Source of the DNA: Prevotella sp. | GTDB taxonomy: Bacteria; Bacteroidota; Bacteroidia; Bacteroidales; Bacteroidaceae | Direction: 5' to 3' | Assembly (NCBI GenBank): GCA_017474925.1 | Contig: JAFVGN010000050.1 | Location: 1 to 41,822, forward strand | Length of the DNA stretch: 41,822 nt | Shown here: positions 18,043-27,480 of the stretch, one piece after another | How the letters are laid out: every line of letters begins with the position of its first letter | How positions within the stretch are numbered: the stretch's first letter is position 1 | Notes under the pieces: model-generated | What the model was told of the DNA's origin: nothing | The model's input: only the letters and a program-made list of their open reading frames with translations | Databases searched by the model: none | Position numbers and translations under genes: made by a program

Positions 18043-21000
18043 ATGCCAAGTAAAGTTCTTGAATTTAAAGTTCTAATAGGTCGTTTTTTATGGCTTTTAT
18101 TGTTTTTTGCTCTATTCTTTACGCAAAGAATACATGCTCAAATGGGAAAGCTATTCGATGCAGACAAACAGATGTCGAGTAGTTATACCACCCAGATTTA
18201 TATGGATCATGATGGATTCATTTGGGTTGCTACGCGTAACGGGCTAAATCGTTATGACGGATATCAGTTTCGCATATTGAAAAAGGAAAAACAGAAAGAT
18301 CTGGGCATGGCCAGCAATTATGTGAATTGTATCATGCAAGATAGTCGTGGACTCTTTTATGTTGGTATGTATGGGGCACTTCAGACATATGATGGTCAGC
18401 GTTTCCATGATGTAAAGACTTACGATAGTAATGGTCATATCATCCCTAGTTATGTCACCTCGTTGCTGGAACGGCGAAATGGGGACATATTGGTTGGTAC
18501 ATCTGCACATGGAGTTATGCTGATGTCTGCGAACCGTCAGGATGCTCGGCAGATGAATGGAGTGCTGGGTGATATCAAGACAGTTCAGCGTATGATGGAG
18601 GATAGCCGGGGTAATGTATGGCTAGTGACGGAAAGTCAGGGGTTGTTGTGCTACGATGGCAAGAAAATTGAGCGCTATTTCCAACTTGCGGATGAGTTGG
18701 ACATGGTTCGCGATGTTTGTGAGGACAATCAGGGCCATATTTACGTGGGAACGGCTAATGCCGGTATGTTCCGGCTCGATGGGAAGAAGACACATATTGA
18801 GGGAACTGGCTCGAAGCACATCTCAACATTATTTGTCAATCATGAAAATCACATTTTTATTGGTTACGATGGTTTAGGCCTTGCAATTTATGATCCACAG
18901 ACAGGCATTGTAATTGACAATCCGTATTATAGTCGTGATGTTGACTTGAGTACTGCCAAGGTATATTCTATTTGTGAAGACCGCAATGGCAATACCTGGC
19001 TTGGTCTTTTACAGAAAGGCATTTATATGCATCCTGTTAAGACCACAGGTTTCCACTATATGGGCTATAAATTAGGGGTACGTAATACAATAGGTTCGGC
19101 GTGTGTCACTAGCGTATTTATTAGTAAAGATAACCGTTATTGGTTGGGAACAGACAAGGACGGACTATACTGTCTGAATACTAATGGTCAGGTGATTCGA
19201 CATTTCAAGGAGAATTTTCCTTCCACCATCCTTAATATGACCGAAGACCAAAAGGGACATGTTTGGGTTGGTTCCTATAAAGAAGGTTGTGGCTGGATTG
19301 ACACAAAGACGCTGACATATCATCCTTATCATTTACCACAGGGTCCGGCAGTCAGCGTTTTCGGCATAATCACAGACAAGAAGGGGCGGCTTTGGTTGGG
19401 AACTATGGGAAATGGTCTTTTGCGGCTTGATGCAGAGACTGGTGAGGTGAAAGCATATACCCAACAGGGCAGTGCAGCCACAGACCGCAAGATTAATGGT
19501 CTGTCAAATAGCTATATATCAAAAATATCTCTTTCTCCTGACGGTTGTCGGATTTATGTTGCCACTACCATGGGTGTTTGCGCAATGGACATGGAGACGG
19601 AAAATTGGCTGACAACGTTTGGAGGAATTAACTGCCTGAACTATGGAACACCAACCCGTGTTGCCCGAGAATATGGAGGAAGAGTCTATGTAGGAACCAA
19701 TGACGGGTTGTTAAGCTATGAGCTGAAAACACGGAAAACACATCTATATGCTTTGGAGAGCGGACTGGCAGACAATGGCATTTCCAGTCTTGAACAAGAC
19801 AAACATGGTAATCTCTGGATTTCTACAGATCATGGTTTGTGTCGGCTGGATCCCAAGTCAGGTAAAGCCAACAACTACTTTGTTGATAATGGATTGCAGT
19901 CAAACGAATTCAGTGATGGGGCCTCATATGTTGCTTCCGATGGGCAATTGCTTTTTGGAGGATTGGGAGGTGTGACATGGTTTAAGCCAGAGGAAATAGA
20001 GGAGCGTGAGTGGAAGGCTGAAGTAAAGCTGACGGGATTCTCCGTCAATGGCGAACCTGTGACACCTGCCACTATGTCGGGATTTTGGCATGTCGTTGAC
20101 ACTACGGTTATTGCTGCAGATCGTTTTGTGCTTAGTCCTGGTGATAACTCTTTTGCCCTTCAGCTCTCGACACTCACTTATGACAATCCCGAACATATAA
20201 TCTATCGTTATCGCATAAACCGTGAGGAATGGGTACGCATGCAACCTGGTAACAATGAAATTACTTTTAGTCACCTGCAACCTGGCGACTACCATTTCTG
20301 TGTAGTAGCCGAACAGAACGGCATATCCACTCCAGAACGCTGCTTTACCGTGGTTATTCATTCTCCATGGTACCGTACACCCATGGCCTATCTCATTTAT
20401 TTGCTGGCCGCAGGTGCTTTGTTCTGGTTCTACCGTCAGCAGCACCGCCGCAAGGAACAGGATCGGTTGCGCCTTCAGGAACATATACATGCCGAAGAAA
20501 TGGCCGATGCCAAGCTGAAGTTTTTTATGAATATATCGCATGAGATACGGACGCCCATGACGCTGATTGTCACTCCGTTGTTATCTCTAATTAAACAGGA
20601 TGCAGATCCCCACCGTCGTAGTATATATGAGACCATACGCCGTAATGCCGAACGCATCTTGGGACTTATCAATCAGATGATGGATCTTCGGAAAATTGAT
20701 AAGGGACAGATGCAGATGCATATGTGTGAGACAGAGTTAATATCATTCATAGGTGACATCCATACCTTGTTCGACCAGCATGCAAGGGCAAAAAACATCC
20801 GTTTCACTTATGAGCACGACACGCAGATGCTACAAGTATGGATTGACCGTGGTAATTTTGACAAAATCATAGTAAATCTACTGTCAAATGCCTTTAAGTT
20901 CACTCCTACCGGCGGTGATATACGTATGAGTATCACTCACGATGACAGTCATGCACGAATAGCCATTAAGGATAGTGGAGAAGGAATTGAGGAAGACAAA

Positions 21001-22068
21001 CTGGATCGTATTTTTGAGCGTTTCTATCAGTCTCCCTCTCATGCCAATGACCGCAAGACAGGTACAGGTATTGGCCTGGACTTGACACGTTCGCTAGTTG
21101 AGCTACACCATGGCAGTATTAAAGCTTGTAACAACACTGATGGTCCAGGCTGTGAATTCATTGTTACCATCCCTTTGGGCAATGTACATCTGAAACCCGA
21201 AGAGATGATAGTTGAAAAACAGGATATTGTTCAAAGTACCAGTCTGATAGATGATGTTGCCTTGTCGGAGCCGGCTGTAGTGACAGAACTGCCCAAGGTC
21301 GGTCGCCGACAGCGTATTGTTATTGTCGAGGACGATGAAGAAATCCGCGATTATCTTGCAGCAGAGTTGTCCCCCAATTATGAGATTACTGTTGCAGAGA
21401 ATGGTCGTATGGGATTGGGTGAAGTCCTGAAGGGTATCCCTGACCTTGTCATCTCAGATATTATGATGCCCGAAATGGACGGAAACGAACTTTGTTCCAA
21501 GATTAAAGGTAACCCCGCTACGAGTCATGTTCCTGTTATCCTGTTGACCGCCAAGAGTCGGGACGAGGACCAACTGGAAGGATTAGAGATGGGTGCTGAT
21601 GCCTATATCATGAAACCTTTCAATATGGATATCCTGCGTCGTACCATTGTTAATCTCATCCATACTCACCAAATGTTGCGTCTGAAGTATGGTCGAAACG
21701 ACCAACTTGAGGAACAGGTTGATGAGGTAAAGATGAAGTCCCCCGATGAACAATTGCTCGACCGTGTCATGAAGGTTATCAACAAAAACATTAACAATTC
21801 AGATCTTAGTGTCGATGCCATTGCTGAAGAGGTAGGCATTAGTCGCGTCCATTTGCATCGAAAAATGAAGGAACTTACAGGGCAGACGCCTCATGACTTT
21901 ATCCGCAATATCCGCTTAAAGCAGGCTGCCAATTTGTTGGCTTCGCATAATATGAATATCACTGAGGTTATGTATGCCTGTGGTTTTAATAACGCAGCTT
22001 CCTTCTCAACAATCTTCAAGAAGTTCTATGGTATGTCTCCTCGCGAGTATATGAACGAGCACCGATGA
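18043..22068 (+). CDS. Hybrid two-component system regulator (HTCS)
   Basis: A 1341-residue one-protein signalling system. From the N-terminus: a hydrophobic signal/anchor (about 12-31), periplasmic two-component-propeller repeats (about 35-660), a Y_Y_Y domain (about 700-765), a membrane segment (about 781-800), HisKA with phospho-acceptor H833 in NISHEIRTP, a HATPase domain (about 935-1050, NLLSNAFKF), a receiver (about 1091-1205) with D1139 in ISDIMMPEMDG, and an AraC-type helix-turn-helix (about 1236-1341). The start at 18043 opens the signal sequence; an upstream in-frame ATG at 17986 would add 19 polar residues. It faces the same way as the enzyme operon and probably activates it on binding a xylan-derived oligosaccharide (inference). 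Its stop is 1 base from the purN stop on the other strand. Confidence 0.95.
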   Translation: MPSKVLEFKVLIGRFLWLLLFFALFFTQRIHAQMGKLFDADKQMSSSYTTQIYMDHDGFIWVATRNGLNRYDGYQFRILKKEKQKDLGMASNYVNCIMQDSRGLFYVGMYGALQTYDGQRFHDVKTYDSNGHIIPSYVTSLLERRNGDILVGTSAHGVMLMSANRQDARQMNGVLGDIKTVQRMMEDSRGNVWLVTESQGLLCYDGKKIERYFQLADELDMVRDVCEDNQGHIYVGTANAGMFRLDGKKTHIEGTGSKHISTLFVNHENHIFIGYDGLGLAIYDPQTGIVIDNPYYSRDVDLSTAKVYSICEDRNGNTWLGLLQKGIYMHPVKTTGFHYMGYKLGVRNTIGSACVTSVFISKDNRYWLGTDKDGLYCLNTNGQVIRHFKENFPSTILNMTEDQKGHVWVGSYKEGCGWIDTKTLTYHPYHLPQGPAVSVFGIITDKKGRLWLGTMGNGLLRLDAETGEVKAYTQQGSAATDRKINGLSNSYISKISLSPDGCRIYVATTMGVCAMDMETENWLTTFGGINCLNYGTPTRVAREYGGRVYVGTNDGLLSYELKTRKTHLYALESGLADNGISSLEQDKHGNLWISTDHGLCRLDPKSGKANNYFVDNGLQSNEFSDGASYVASDGQLLFGGLGGVTWFKPEEIEEREWKAEVKLTGFSVNGEPVTPATMSGFWHVVDTTVIAADRFVLSPGDNSFALQLSTLTYDNPEHIIYRYRINREEWVRMQPGNNEITFSHLQPGDYHFCVVAEQNGISTPERCFTVVIHSPWYRTPMAYLIYLLAAGALFWFYRQQHRRKEQDRLRLQEHIHAEEMADAKLKFFMNISHEIRTPMTLIVTPLLSLIKQDADPHRRSIYETIRRNAERILGLINQMMDLRKIDKGQMQMHMCETELISFIGDIHTLFDQHARAKNIRFTYEHDTQMLQVWIDRGNFDKIIVNLLSNAFKFTPTGGDIRMSITHDDSHARIAIKDSGEGIEEDKLDRIFERFYQSPSHANDRKTGTGIGLDLTRSLVELHHGSIKACNNTDGPGCEFIVTIPLGNVHLKPEEMIVEKQDIVQSTSLIDDVALSEPAVVTELPKVGRRQRIVIVEDDEEIRDYLAAELSPNYEITVAENGRMGLGEVLKGIPDLVISDIMMPEMDGNELCSKIKGNPATSHVPVILLTAKSRDEDQLEGLEMGADAYIMKPFNMDILRRTIVNLIHTHQMLRLKYGRNDQLEEQVDEVKMKSPDEQLLDRVMKVINKNINNSDLSVDAIAEEVGISRVHLHRKMKELTGQTPHDFIRNIRLKQAANLLASHNMNITEVMYACGFNNAASFSTIFKKFYGMSPREYMNEHR

Positions 22069-22069
22069 T

Positions 22070-22642
22070 TTAGAAATTATGGTCTATCACCTGTTCCACC
22101 ACCTGTGGGAAATATTCCATTTCTAACAAGTGCTCTTTTTCTGCGATTTCTTCAACAGAGTCTGTTGGAAGCAGGGGGGTCTTGTATTGGGCTATAATTT
22201 CACCACTGTCACAAATGGTCGTCACATAATGAACGGTCATGCCTGTTTCTGTCTCACCAGCAGCCTTGACAGCCTCATGGACATGGTGTCCCCACATGCC
22301 TTTACCTCCATATTTTGGTAGCAAGGCAGGGTGCAAATTGACCATACGGCGGGGATAGGCTTCAATGAGATAGTCAGGTATCATGGGCAAGAAACCTGCT
22401 AGTACAATGAAATCTATATTGTACTGCTTCAAAAGGGACATTACTACTTGTTTGTCACTCAGTTGTGTCTTGGGTACCACCGCAGTGGGTACACCTAAAC
22501 GTTCTGCACGCACCAGAGCGTATGCATCAGCCTTGTTGCTGAGTACTAAGGCGCATTTGATGTGCTCTGAATCGGCGAAATACTTGATAAGATTCTCACA
22601 GTTGGAGCCGCTTCCTGACACAAAAATGGCAATATTAATCAT
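22070..22642 (-). CDS. purN: Phosphoribosylglycinamide formyltransferase
   Basis: A 190-residue cytoplasmic enzyme that transfers a formyl group from 10-formyltetrahydrofolate to GAR, the third step of purine synthesis. The N-terminal FVSGSGSNCENLI matches the phosphate-binding loop of PurN. VNLHPALLPKYGGKGM contains the catalytic Asn/His pair, and the following DSGEII holds the catalytic Asp. Length is normal. It is the last gene of a minus-strand operon, 3 bases after mutY, and meets the HTCS gene tail to tail with only one base between stop codons. Confidence 0.95.
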   Translation of the reverse strand: MINIAIFVSGSGSNCENLIKYFADSEHIKCALVLSNKADAYALVRAERLGVPTAVVPKTQLSDKQVVMSLLKQYNIDFIVLAGFLPMIPDYLIEAYPRRMVNLHPALLPKYGGKGMWGHHVHEAVKAAGETETGMTVHYVTTICDSGEIIAQYKTPLLPTDSVEEIAEKEHLLEMEYFPQVVEQVIDHNF

Positions 22643-22645
22643 ATT

Positions 22646-23662
22646 TTATTCTGGGTTTAAAAGGTTAAATGGGAGGACTTCTAATAGTATTTCTACAAGA
22701 CGAGGAACTGCATACTGGTTGATATCTTCCTCGCGAATCCAAAAGAGGCCGTCTGGCAACAATGGGCGTACTTCAGGTTCCCATAGCCAGAAATCAGCAT
22801 ATAGTACACGATGGGTCAATACATGTTTGATACCTTGACGTATCAATTTTGCATCGGCAGGAACGGTTTCCGTCAGCCATGGTTCGTAGAGTCCCTGCCA
22901 GATGTCTCCTCTCGGACGGCGTCGGATGGCTGTTTCACCTTTGTACCTTATATATATATAAGAAAGACGACGCTCCTTTATCTTGAGGGTCTTTTGTTTA
23001 ACAGGCAACTCTCCTACTTTTCCCAGTCTCAATGCCGTACAGGATTCTGCCAACGGACATTGAATACATAATGGATTAGATGGTGTACACTGGATTGCAC
23101 CGAAGTCCATCATTGCCTGATTGTACAAGGAACTAAGAGTATCATTGTTCGCCATTCCTGTAGGCAACAAATCTTGCGCCAATGCCGCAAATTCTTTTTT
23201 GCCTTCAGTGGAGTTAATAGGCGTGCTAATGCCAAAATAACGTGCTAAGACGCGATAGACATTTCCGTCAACTACAGCGACAGGCAAACCATAGGCGATG
23301 CTTCCTATAGCTGCCGCAGTATAGTCGCCAACCCCTTTCAGCGTACGAAGTCCAGCAATTGTCGTAGGAAAGCCTCCAAGTTCAACAATCTGTTTGGCTG
23401 CCTGATGCAGATGACGGGCACGACTATAATAGCCCAGTCCCTGCCATTCACGCAAAACTTCGTCCTCTGTTGCTGCTGCCAGGTGGTTAACTGATGGCCA
23501 ACGGTGTATAAACCGCTCCCAATAAGGACGTCCTTGGTCTATGCGCGTTTGCTGGAGAATAACCTCCGAAAGCCAGATGGCATAGGGGTCATTAGTCTCA
23601 CGCCAAGGCAAGGCTCGTCCGTTCTCGTGGAACCAATTTAATATCGTTGTACTAAAGAGCAT
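22646..23662 (-). CDS. mutY: A/G-specific adenine glycosylase
   Basis: A 338-residue base-excision repair enzyme that removes adenine mispaired with 8-oxoguanine. Visible features are the catalytic acid E33 in SEVILQQTR, the helix-hairpin-helix LKGVGDYTAAA (108-118), catalytic D132 in VVDGNVYR and the iron-sulfur cluster ligands C192, C199, C202 and C208 with C-x6-C-x2-C-x5-C spacing. The C-terminal third is the MutT-like 8-oxoG recognition domain. The start overlaps the end of the upstream channel gene by 11 bases, so they are transcribed together. Confidence 0.96.
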   Translation of the reverse strand: MLFSTTILNWFHENGRALPWRETNDPYAIWLSEVILQQTRIDQGRPYWERFIHRWPSVNHLAAATEDEVLREWQGLGYYSRARHLHQAAKQIVELGGFPTTIAGLRTLKGVGDYTAAAIGSIAYGLPVAVVDGNVYRVLARYFGISTPINSTEGKKEFAALAQDLLPTGMANNDTLSSLYNQAMMDFGAIQCTPSNPLCIQCPLAESCTALRLGKVGELPVKQKTLKIKERRLSYIYIRYKGETAIRRRPRGDIWQGLYEPWLTETVPADAKLIRQGIKHVLTHRVLYADFWLWEPEVRPLLPDGLFWIREEDINQYAVPRLVEILLEVLPFNLLNPE

Positions 23663-24572
23663 CTGTTATTTGTTGATAGATACGCAGGTTAAATTCATTG
23701 GCTTCGGCATATGCATACTCCATGATTTCTGAAATCAGTTCTTCATAAGGTGGTACATTCTGCTCGTCCAACCAGAAAACAAATTCTATGGGAAGGCCGG
23801 TTGGTGTTGCATCGAGTTGGTGTACCATGATCATATTATCCTTCAACACCCTTGGATGCTTCTTGAGCCACTGTTCCATATGCTGGCGATAGCGTGTAAG
23901 GTTTACTGTACCGTCATCCCCTTTGACAATGGAATGGAAGTTGATATAGAATTTTCGAACAACCTTTCGTCCCTTGTTTTCCTTCATACCTTTCCAGTTC
24001 TGGAATGAACCGTCCACCAATGCTTGGGGGGATATGGTGATGATAGTATTGTCGAAGTTGCGCACTTTGACAGTGGTCAGCATGATTTCTTCCACTATTC
24101 CGTCTATACCTGCCTGAGGCACTGTAATTCGGTTGCCTATTTCCAGCATGTTGTTCGATGTCAGACGAATGCCTGCTACAAGCCCCTTGATGGTGTCTTG
24201 AAAAGCCAGCATCAGGATTGCTGATGCAGCACCCAGTCCGGCTATAAGTGTCGATGGGTCTTTGTTGACGATGATGGCAATGACAATAATGACGGCAATG
24301 AAAACAAGAATGATTTTCAGAACACTGATAAACGAATTCAAGTACTGCTGGTGGGGTACGTTATGATGCTCTCCTAATGACCGGAACGAGTTGGCAAAGC
24401 TGATAAGCAGCCATGTGGCCATGATGGTGATATAAATGGCTGTAATCCTGTGAACAATGCTATAGACTTTTGGATAGTCACCGAGCATAGAGGGCAAAAA
24501 ATTCCATACTAAGGCAGAGGGTATGATGACACACACTACCACAAGAAGAATGTATTTCGTAAATTTATTCAT
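23652..24572 (-). CDS. MscS-type mechanosensitive ion channel
   Basis: A 306-residue inner-membrane protein with three predicted membrane helices (about 5-27, 42-62 and 82-105) followed by the Gly/Ala-rich pore helix (STLIAGLGAASAILMLAFQD, then KGLVAGI) and the cytoplasmic beta domain with the MscS signature region (NRITVPQAGIDGIVEEI). It would release solutes under hypo-osmotic shock. I chose the ATG at 24572 (MNKFTKYI); it overlaps the dacB-like stop by 8 bases, while a start at 24596 would add eight residues. Lies between the PBP4 and mutY genes in a four-gene operon. Confidence 0.9.
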   Translation of the reverse strand: MNKFTKYILLVVVCVIIPSALVWNFLPSMLGDYPKVYSIVHRITAIYITIMATWLLISFANSFRSLGEHHNVPHQQYLNSFISVLKIILVFIAVIIVIAIIVNKDPSTLIAGLGAASAILMLAFQDTIKGLVAGIRLTSNNMLEIGNRITVPQAGIDGIVEEIMLTTVKVRNFDNTIITISPQALVDGSFQNWKGMKENKGRKVVRKFYINFHSIVKGDDGTVNLTRYRQHMEQWLKKHPRVLKDNMIMVHQLDATPTGLPIEFVFWLDEQNVPPYEELISEIMEYAYAEANEFNLRIYQQITDAL

Positions 24573-25731
24573 ATTCACATAGTACTTTACATACACGATC
24601 TTGGAAAGCTTTGCCAGTTGCGTTTCGCATCACGCCTTGATTGATAATGGCAAAGCAGAGTTGATGGCCACCGGCTGTTGTGCAATAGCCTGCTAACGAG
24701 GAGATACCCGTTAGCGTTCCCGTTTTAGCATAGACGTTGCCTTGTGCCTTGGTATCTTTCATGCGGTCTTTCAGCGTTCCGTCAACACCTGCAACAGGCA
24801 ATGCCGGTATCAGTGCCTGACTGATATCTGAAGAATGCCATGCATAGCGCAGAAGTGCACAAAGTAGTTCTACTGACACATAATTGTATAAGGAGAGTCC
24901 TGAACCGTCTGCAACTTTATATGGATAGTGTCCCAGCCCCAATCTGGCAAAGAGCCGTTTGGTGACTTCACGGGCATCCTTGGCTCTTGCCAACCCCTTC
25001 TTAGCTGATGCTGCCGTTTGGTAGAACATCGACTCTGCATAGAAGTTGTCGCTCATCTTCAGCATGCGCTCCAATATTAATCCAATATTGTGCCTATATG
25101 TAGCCACCAGTTTTGCTTGTTGTGGAACGCGCCCTTCCGTGAGGCTTATTTGCTCCAAATTGATGCCCGCACGGGCAACTTCTTCTGCAAACGTCTGGAG
25201 GAAAATGTTCTTACGGCCAATAGACAATGCTGTAAGAAGTGGATTGTCGTCGTCCCAGCACCATCCTTCGCCGTAATCCTCAACCTCTTTCATTGTACGG
25301 TCTGCAATCAACAGACCGCGAATGCTGTCAATTTCCAGTTTCCTGACACAGTCTGCCAGGATAGCCACGTCATCAACAGTAAGCGAAGGGTCAAAACCTC
25401 CCACACAATAGATATTCCCAACAAGTGTACGGCCAGTAATATGTCCTGTGTAATAGATGTGAGTCTGATAATCGTACTTCGATCCCAGCTGGTCCAATGC
25501 TGTAATAGCCGTTACCAGTTTCATGCATGATGCAGGTCGCATCAGCTGCTTGTGATTATAGGTATATAGCGCAGAGTCGGCGTCTAGATCATACACCATT
25601 ACTCCCACTTGCGATGTCTCAAACATGGGATCTGTGAGTAGCGAGTCAAGTCTGATACGTAGACTATCCTGCGCTAAAGCTACCGCATATACCCACGATA
25701 TCACTAGAAATGTAAGTGCTTTTTTCTTCAT
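24565..25731 (-). CDS. dacB: D-alanyl-D-alanine carboxypeptidase/endopeptidase, PBP4 family
   Basis: A 388-residue periplasmic class C penicillin-binding protein (peptidase S13) that trims or cuts peptidoglycan cross-links. A signal peptide ends ALAQ (residue 21). Catalytic motifs are S68-x-x-K71 (SCMK), SDN (in MSDNFYAES) and KTG (AKTGTLTG). It is somewhat shorter than E. coli PBP4, consistent with a reduced inserted domain. I chose the ATG at 25731 because it begins the signal peptide; the frame could be extended to 25770. It is first in the operon with the channel, mutY and purN and is read from a promoter divergent to nadB. Confidence 0.92.
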   Translation of the reverse strand: MKKKALTFLVISWVYAVALAQDSLRIRLDSLLTDPMFETSQVGVMVYDLDADSALYTYNHKQLMRPASCMKLVTAITALDQLGSKYDYQTHIYYTGHITGRTLVGNIYCVGGFDPSLTVDDVAILADCVRKLEIDSIRGLLIADRTMKEVEDYGEGWCWDDDNPLLTALSIGRKNIFLQTFAEEVARAGINLEQISLTEGRVPQQAKLVATYRHNIGLILERMLKMSDNFYAESMFYQTAASAKKGLARAKDAREVTKRLFARLGLGHYPYKVADGSGLSLYNYVSVELLCALLRYAWHSSDISQALIPALPVAGVDGTLKDRMKDTKAQGNVYAKTGTLTGISSLAGYCTTAGGHQLCFAIINQGVMRNATGKAFQDRVCKVLCEYE

Positions 25732-25740
25732 AATTGCCTG

Positions 25741-25771
25741 CAAAGGTAGTGTAAACCTAGTAAATCGCAAA
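25741..25771 (-). promoter_or_regulatory. Promoter of the dacB-mscS-mutY-purN operon
   Basis: Read on the minus strand: TTTG (25771-25768), a 19-base spacer and TACCTTTG (25748-25741). This matches the Bacteroidetes consensus exactly and lies about 10 bases from the chosen dacB start, implying a very short leader. Confidence 0.8.
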
Positions 25772-25787
25772 ATAAATTAAACTTTAT

Positions 25788-25818
25788 TTTGCATTTCGCC
25801 TGATTTGTACTACCTTTG
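25788..25818 (+). promoter_or_regulatory. Promoter of nadB
   Basis: TTTG (25788-25791), a 19-base spacer and TACCTTTG (25811-25818). It is back to back with the dacB promoter: the two -33 elements are 16 bases apart, so bound polymerases would compete. Confidence 0.82.
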
Positions 25819-25840
25819 CAGACAATAAACTAAAACGCCA

Positions 25841-27430
25841 ATGGTTTACAAGTATGATTTTCTCATTATAGGAGCAGGTGTGGCAGGTATGAGCTACGCG
25901 TTGAAGGTTGCCCGTGCTAAGAAAGGACGTGTGTGTATGATCTGTAAAGCAGGGTTGGACGAAGCTAATACGTCTTTTGCCCAAGGAGGTGTTGCCTCTG
26001 TGACAAACATGAAAGTTGACACTTTTGACAAGCATATTGCTGATACTATTATTGCGGGCGATTTCATCTCAGACCGACAAGCTGTCGAACAGGTAGTACG
26101 CAAAGCTCCTGGGCAAATTCAGGAACTTGTACAGTGGGGTGTCAATTTTGATCGCAAGGACGATGGGCAGTTTGATCTTCATCGTGAAGGCGGCCATTCT
26201 GAATTCCGTATTCTTCACCATGCTGATGACACAGGTGCCGAAATCCAGCGGGGATTGATGGCTGCAGTACGCAATAATCCTGATATTGACATCAAGGAAA
26301 ACCACTTCGCTGTGGAAATCATCACCCAGCATCATTTGGGTGTTAGGGTTACTCGTCGTTCGCCAAACATCCGCTGCTATGGTGCTTATGTGCTGAATCC
26401 TGAGACCGGTAAGGTTGATACCTATCTGTCAAAAGTCACCGTCATGTGTACGGGTGGTTGCGGAGCCGTCTATCTGACGACATCGAATCCGGTTATTGCT
26501 ACGGGCGATGGCATTGCCATGGTTTACCGTGCCAAAGGAACGGTGGCTGATATGGAATTCGTACAGTTCCATCCCACCGTATTGCATAACCCAAAAGAAA
26601 CCCATCCCGCCTATCTCATTACTGAGGCTATGCGTGGTTATGGGGGAATTTTGAAACTGCCTAATGGCGAGACGTTCATGGAGAAATATGACGAGCGTTT
26701 GTCCCTGGCTCCTCGCGACATTGTGGCTCGTGCTATTGACAAGGAAATGAAAATCCATGGTTTAGACCATGTTTGTTTGGATGTAACCCATAAGGATCCC
26801 GCTGAGACACGCCACCACTTTCCTAATATCTACCAGAAGTGCCTCAGCATTGGGATAGACATCACTACGGATTACATTCCTGTACGTCCTGCAGCCCATT
26901 ATATGTGCGGAGGCATCAAGGTTGATTTGAACGGTCAGTCCAGTATTCAGCAACTTTATGCTTTGGGAGAATGTTCCTGTACGGGATTACACGGTGGCAA
27001 CCGTCTGGCCTCGAACTCACTTATCGAAGCTGTTGTTTATGCGGATGCTGCAGCAATGGACTCTCTGGCGCATATCGATTTGTATGACTGGAATGAGCAG
27101 GTACCTGAGTGGAATGATGAAGGAACGATGACCAACGAGGAGAAGGTGCTCATCACTCAAAGTGTCAAAGAGGTAAACCTGATTATGTCCAACTATGTAG
27201 GTATAGTGCGTAGCGACCTGCGGTTACATCGTGCATGGGATCGTTTGGACATGCTTTATGAAGAGACTGAGCGTCTGTTCAAACGTGTAAAGGCTTCACG
27301 TGACATTTGTGAACTTCGAAATATGATTAACGTGGGCTACCTCATCACCCGTTGGGCATTGGAACGCAAAGAGTGCCGTGGCTTGCATTTCACCACAGAC
27401 TACCCCTTGCACGCCTACGACAGGAAATAG
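25841..27430 (+). CDS. nadB: L-aspartate oxidase
   Basis: A 529-residue cytoplasmic flavoenzyme that oxidises L-aspartate to iminoaspartate, the first step of de novo NAD synthesis. The FAD-binding loop is IIGAGVAGMSYAL near the N-terminus. HREGGHSEFRILH (about 113-125), HFPNIY, AAHYMCGGIKVD and GLHGGNRLASNSLIEAVVYA are typical of NadB and separate it from succinate dehydrogenase. The C-terminal helical domain is present. No nadA or nadC is found next to it in this window. Confidence 0.95.
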   Translation: MVYKYDFLIIGAGVAGMSYALKVARAKKGRVCMICKAGLDEANTSFAQGGVASVTNMKVDTFDKHIADTIIAGDFISDRQAVEQVVRKAPGQIQELVQWGVNFDRKDDGQFDLHREGGHSEFRILHHADDTGAEIQRGLMAAVRNNPDIDIKENHFAVEIITQHHLGVRVTRRSPNIRCYGAYVLNPETGKVDTYLSKVTVMCTGGCGAVYLTTSNPVIATGDGIAMVYRAKGTVADMEFVQFHPTVLHNPKETHPAYLITEAMRGYGGILKLPNGETFMEKYDERLSLAPRDIVARAIDKEMKIHGLDHVCLDVTHKDPAETRHHFPNIYQKCLSIGIDITTDYIPVRPAAHYMCGGIKVDLNGQSSIQQLYALGECSCTGLHGGNRLASNSLIEAVVYADAAAMDSLAHIDLYDWNEQVPEWNDEGTMTNEEKVLITQSVKEVNLIMSNYVGIVRSDLRLHRAWDRLDMLYEETERLFKRVKASRDICELRNMINVGYLITRWALERKECRGLHFTTDYPLHAYDRK

Positions 27431-27480
27431 TCTTGGTTTTCGCTGATTAGTACAGTAAAGTATCCTCACATAGGTATAGG

